The notes under the pieces were generated by a model. It saw only the letters and a program-made list of their open reading frames with translations, was not told where the DNA came from and did not search any database. From assembly GCA_016870675.1 (NCBI GenBank), contig VGAU01000080.1, forward strand, positions 1 to 7,597: a stretch of 7,597 bases of DNA. Direction: 5' to 3'. Both the position numbers and the translations under genes were made by a program. Of this stretch, positions 5,014 through 7,597 are shown piece after piece. Source of the DNA: Actinomycetota bacterium (lineage in GTDB: Bacteria; Actinomycetota; Humimicrobiia; Humimicrobiales; Humimicrobiaceae). Every line of letters begins with the position of its first letter. The first letter of the stretch is position 1.

Positions 5014-5061
5014 GAAAACTTTAATAAAAAGGTTTTCCATATTAAATTTATCGGTTATAAT
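5014..5061 (+). promoter_or_regulatory. Hairpin and weak promoter candidate before the M23 peptidase gene
   Basis: GAAAAC (5014-5019) pairs with GTTTTC (5032-5037); inner TTT/AAA can extend it past a bulged G. No T-run follows. A perfect -10 TATAAT stands at 5056-5061, but at 17-nt spacing the -35 is only TTTTCC (5033-5038), inside the hairpin arm. A start near 5068 would give a short leader to the gene. Confidence 0.3.
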
Positions 5062-5097
5062 ATTATATCTAACTTTTAATACTGGAATAATTTGTTT

Positions 5098-6042
5098 ATG
5101 GAGGAAAAAAAGACTAAATCTTTTACTTTATTGATTTTATCGGATGCCAAATCAAGGATAAGGAAAGTAAAAGTTACACATAATGTGTTAAGATTATTAT
5201 TTATTGCGTTTGTAATAATCTCAGCCTCTGTTGTAATCCTGGTTTCAGATTTATTTCTTACCCGCCAGAGGTTAGATGAGAAGATAGCTGAGCTTGAAAG
5301 AGTAGAATATATGGTCAATTATAAAGAAATAGAACTGGCAAATCTTGAAAAGAAAACCAAGGAGATAGAAACAAAAACAAAAATTCTGGAAAGTTACCTA
5401 AAAGAAGTAGAAGACCTTGACCGGATGGTCAGGAACATAACCGGAAAAGGTGGATATGCTGAGGAGGTAGCAATTTATGTCTCAGATTTGAGTTCTGATA
5501 TTGAACTTGAAGAAGATCCTAATGAGATTTATTACTATATCAGTGACCAGGAACAGGAACTGGATGATATAGATGCGCTGCTGGATGATCTTCTGAGTAA
5601 AGCTCCTGAATTATCCGGGATACTTTCCCGGGATAAGCAGAATATGGAAGACCATATATATTTAATGGAGCACACTCCTGATATGTGGCCAACCTGGGGA
5701 ACGATAACATCTTTATTTGGAGAAAGAAGATGGGGCTACAGGCATAAAGGACTGGATATTGCTAACGATGTTGGTACCAATATACATGCAACTGCTAGCG
5801 GGGTAGTAATTTACGCAGGATGGCATGGAAGCTATGGCAGGAAAATTATAATTTACCATGGATTTGGATATACCACGGTTTATGCTCATCTTAGTAAGGT
5901 TTATGTTAAAGTTGGAGATGAAGTGACCAAAGATGATGTAATAGGAACAATGGGAAATACTGGGCACAGCACAGGAACACATTTGCATTATGAGGTTTTA
6001 GTAAATGGTATTCCTAAAAATCCAATGGATTTTTTCAAGTAA
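5098..6042 (+). CDS. Membrane-anchored M23 (LytM-type) peptidoglycan endopeptidase
   Basis: Cuts peptide cross-links in peptidoglycan, or regulates such cutting, from the outer face of the membrane. From ATG 5098 the protein has 314 residues. A basic cytoplasmic tail leads to a transmembrane helix at about 31-53. A coiled coil follows (about 55-110), then an acidic region with a second helical stretch (130-180). The M23 domain occupies about 197-314. Its zinc ligands are intact: H216 and D220 (HKGLD), H264 (YAHL), and H295/H297 in THLHYEV after GNTGHSTG, so it should be active. This layout (TM, coiled coil, LytM) is common in cell-division and elongation hydrolases. A TTG at 5092 in frame, 5 nt after a weak GGA, is an alternative start adding two residues. 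The nearby helical CARDB-like protein may be functionally linked. Confidence 0.93.
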   Translation: MEEKKTKSFTLLILSDAKSRIRKVKVTHNVLRLLFIAFVIISASVVILVSDLFLTRQRLDEKIAELERVEYMVNYKEIELANLEKKTKEIETKTKILESYLKEVEDLDRMVRNITGKGGYAEEVAIYVSDLSSDIELEEDPNEIYYYISDQEQELDDIDALLDDLLSKAPELSGILSRDKQNMEDHIYLMEHTPDMWPTWGTITSLFGERRWGYRHKGLDIANDVGTNIHATASGVVIYAGWHGSYGRKIIIYHGFGYTTVYAHLSKVYVKVGDEVTKDDVIGTMGNTGHSTGTHLHYEVLVNGIPKNPMDFFK

Positions 6043-6056
6043 ATGTTAATCTTAGC

Positions 6057-6068
6057 TTACAGGACTTG
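6057..6068 (+). repeat. Orphan 12-nt match to the element's hairpin/module junction
   Basis: TTACAGGACTTG occurs here and at 2311-2322, where the right hairpin arm meets the GC-rich module of unit C. It lies 15 nt after the peptidase stop codon. No matching hairpin or module flanks it, so it is either a tiny relic or chance. Confidence 0.2.
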
Positions 6069-6140
6069 TTTTATATTATTTTCAATCAATAAAATATATG
6101 GCCAGTATTTTTTATTATAAAAGTTTTTAGGTATATTAAT

Positions 6141-6995
6141 ATGAGTATAAAAAAGAAAATAGCATATTTAGGCCCACCTGGAACATTTACTGAGGAAGCC
6201 CTGGATAAATTTATTAAAGATTTAAGTCAAGTAAGAAAGATATCTTTCCCTACAGTTGTAGATGTAATAAGGAGCGTGGACAGGGGTGAAGCTGATGAAG
6301 GGCTGGTTCCAATGGAAAATTCTATTGAAGGATCAGTAAATATTACCCAGGATATTCTTACCTTTGAAAGTGAAGCAAAGATAATAGGTGAAGTGACTAT
6401 TCCAGTTAAACACAGTCTTATTGGTAAGAAAAAAATTAAGCTTGATAATATAAAGAAAGTTATATCACATCCTCATGCAACTGCCCAGTGCAGGAAGTTT
6501 TTATCAACAAACTTAGAGGGTGCTGAGGTAATTGCTGCTAATAGTACTGCTGAGGCTGTCAAAATCCTAAAAGGAGAAAATGACGATATCGCTGCCATAG
6601 GAACGAAAACTGCTGCAAAAATATATGGTCTTGAAATAATAGAAAATGACATTGAAGATAATAAGGATAACAAGACCAGATTTGTTTTTATTGGAAATAG
6701 TATTCAGCCAAAAACAGGGAATGATAAAACTTCAATAGTGTGCTTTCTTAAGGAGGATCGGCCAGGAAGCTTGTATAATATATTAAAAGAATTTGCCTGC
6801 AGAAACATTAATCTGACCCGGCTGGAATCCAGACCTGCTAAAAAAAATCTTGGAGATTATGTATTTATGATAGACCTGGATGGTCATCTACATGATGAGA
6901 ATATTTTTGAAGCGATTGAAGTCCTAAGAAAAGGTGTGTACCTGGTAAAGATTTTAGGTTCGTATCCTAAATGGATTGAAAGTAGTAGAAAATAA
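6141..6995 (+). CDS. pheA: Prephenate dehydratase (monofunctional, ACT-regulated)
   Basis: Converts prephenate to phenylpyruvate with loss of water and CO2, the committed step to phenylalanine; cytoplasmic. The 284-residue length fits the monofunctional enzyme without a chorismate mutase domain. Catalytic PDT domain about 6-184: LGPPGTFTEEA (10-20), VPMENSIEGS (56-65), and KTRFVFIG with the catalytic T179-R180-F181. ACT domain about 197-272: the RPGSLYNIL motif (207-215) and ESRP (229-232), the known site of phenylalanine feedback binding, so allosteric inhibition by phenylalanine is likely. The ATG follows a weak AGG 9 nt upstream. It ends with TAA directly followed by TAG, and serS begins 18 nt later, so the two are likely co-transcribed. 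No attenuator or T-box is visible in the 98 nt upstream. Confidence 0.95.
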   Translation: MSIKKKIAYLGPPGTFTEEALDKFIKDLSQVRKISFPTVVDVIRSVDRGEADEGLVPMENSIEGSVNITQDILTFESEAKIIGEVTIPVKHSLIGKKKIKLDNIKKVISHPHATAQCRKFLSTNLEGAEVIAANSTAEAVKILKGENDDIAAIGTKTAAKIYGLEIIENDIEDNKDNKTRFVFIGNSIQPKTGNDKTSIVCFLKEDRPGSLYNILKEFACRNINLTRLESRPAKKNLGDYVFMIDLDGHLHDENIFEAIEVLRKGVYLVKILGSYPKWIESSRK

Positions 6996-7013
6996 TAGAG
7001 ACGGTAAAGACCA

Positions 7014-7597
7014 ATGATTGATTTAGAGTTATTTAGAAAAAATCCTCAAATTTTTGAATCTGAGATAAATAATAGAGGTTTAAAAATTAATACCAGTATT
7101 GGTCTTGAGCTAGACAAGGTAAAAAGAGACCTTATATTTAAGATCGACCGGTTAAGGTCTGAGAAAAATTTGTCTTCAAAAATAATATCAGGACTTAATG
7201 GGGAGGAAAAAAATAAGAAAATTGACCAGATGAAAAAGATAAATGATGATTTAAAAAAAATGGAAGCCGAGCTGGCAGAAGTAGAAGATAAATTTATAAT
7301 TCATTTTTCAACATATCCCAATCTGTCACACAGCACAACTCCAGTAGGGAAAGATGAAAGTGGAAATGTAGTTCAGTCATATTACGGTAAAAAACCAGAG
7401 TTTGATTTTAAGCCTAAGAGTCATGTTGATCTTGGTGTAAACCTGGATATACTTGATGAAAAAAGAGCAGCAAAAATTTCTGGTTCAAGATTTGTTTTTT
7501 TGAAGAATGAAGCAGTCCTACTGGAATTTGCATTAATTCAATATGTCCTGGGTATTTTAACCCGTAAAGGCTTTACACCACTATTGCCGCCACTTCT
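7014..7597 (+). CDS. serS: Seryl-tRNA synthetase, N-terminal part (runs off the right edge)
   Basis: Charges tRNA-Ser (and tRNA-Sec where present) with serine. The 194 complete codons here start MIDLELFRKNPQIF. About residues 30-100 are the antiparallel coiled-coil arm that grips the long variable arm of tRNA-Ser (RLRSEKNLSSKI and the KKMEAELAEVEDKF stretch). Family-typical sequence follows: YPNLSHSTTPVGKDESGN, then KSHVDLGVNLDILDEKRAAK, ISGSRFVFLKNEAVLLEFAL, and GFTPLLPPL at the edge. This is the approach to class II motif 1; motifs 2 and 3 are beyond the window. The full protein should be about 420-430 residues. There are no frameshifts. The Shine-Dalgarno site is weak (GACGG at about 7000-7004), consistent with translation coupled to pheA 18 nt upstream. 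Confidence 0.95.
   Translation, partial: MIDLELFRKNPQIFESEINNRGLKINTSIGLELDKVKRDLIFKIDRLRSEKNLSSKIISGLNGEEKNKKIDQMKKINDDLKKMEAELAEVEDKFIIHFSTYPNLSHSTTPVGKDESGNVVQSYYGKKPEFDFKPKSHVDLGVNLDILDEKRAAKISGSRFVFLKNEAVLLEFALIQYVLGILTRKGFTPLLPPL

Noticed and set aside
5713..5988. 91-codon minus-strand frame
   Set aside because: It lies opposite the conserved M23 catalytic domain and has no ribosome site or known motif.

Overview
The window is AT-rich bacterial DNA with short intergenic gaps. It holds a tRNA gene with an encoded CCA end and a run of plus-strand genes: ychF, a membrane-anchored protein of unknown function, an M23 peptidase, pheA and the 5' part of serS. The glutamate/alanine-rich exported protein with Ig/PKD-like domains and the AT-rich codon use fit an uncultivated anaerobic lineage, such as Atribacterota or the low-GC subsurface 'Humimicrobiia'-type Actinomycetota. 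That placement is an impression from protein style, not a demonstrated assignment. All credible genes lie on the plus strand.

Layout. 1-207: two consecutive copies of a small non-coding element. The first enters from the left edge and ends in a perfect-looking tRNA 3' end; the second is cut short. 323-418: a probable 31-residue membrane peptide. 441-1730: an exported or lipid-anchored protein with a long acidic linker and two Ig-like domains. 1731-2167: mostly unexplained AT-rich sequence ending in a promoter candidate. 2168-2242: tRNA-Ala(GGC). 2243-2410: a complete copy of the same small element, starting right after the tRNA CCA and ending in a mutated copy of this tRNA's own 3' end. 2554-2622: what looks like the first 22 codons of a lost YjbQ-family gene. 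2680-3777: ychF, apparently starting at ATC. 3912-4940: membrane-anchored protein with a CARDB-like C-terminal domain. 5098-6042: M23 endopeptidase. 6141-6995: prephenate dehydratase. 7014-7597: seryl-tRNA synthetase, open at the right edge.

The protein-coding part from 2680 on is mostly housekeeping: ribosome-associated ATPase, cell-wall hydrolase, phenylalanine synthesis and tRNA charging. pheA and serS are 18 nt apart and probably share a transcript. The 3912 gene has its own good sigma-70-type promoter.

The most unusual content is the small element. Three units share a layout: a left end resembling GTAAATNTANTRAATATGG directly after a tRNA-type CCA; an AT-rich hairpin with an 11-nt loop; a GC-rich 79-nt module bounded by GGACTTG...CAAGT; and a copy of a tRNA 3' end from the T-loop onward. 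The two full modules are 67/79 identical yet end in two different tRNA 3' ends. They keep their stems, including one compensated base pair. This is what integration into tRNA 3' ends would leave behind, in an element far too small to encode a recombinase. I do not recognise it as a named family.
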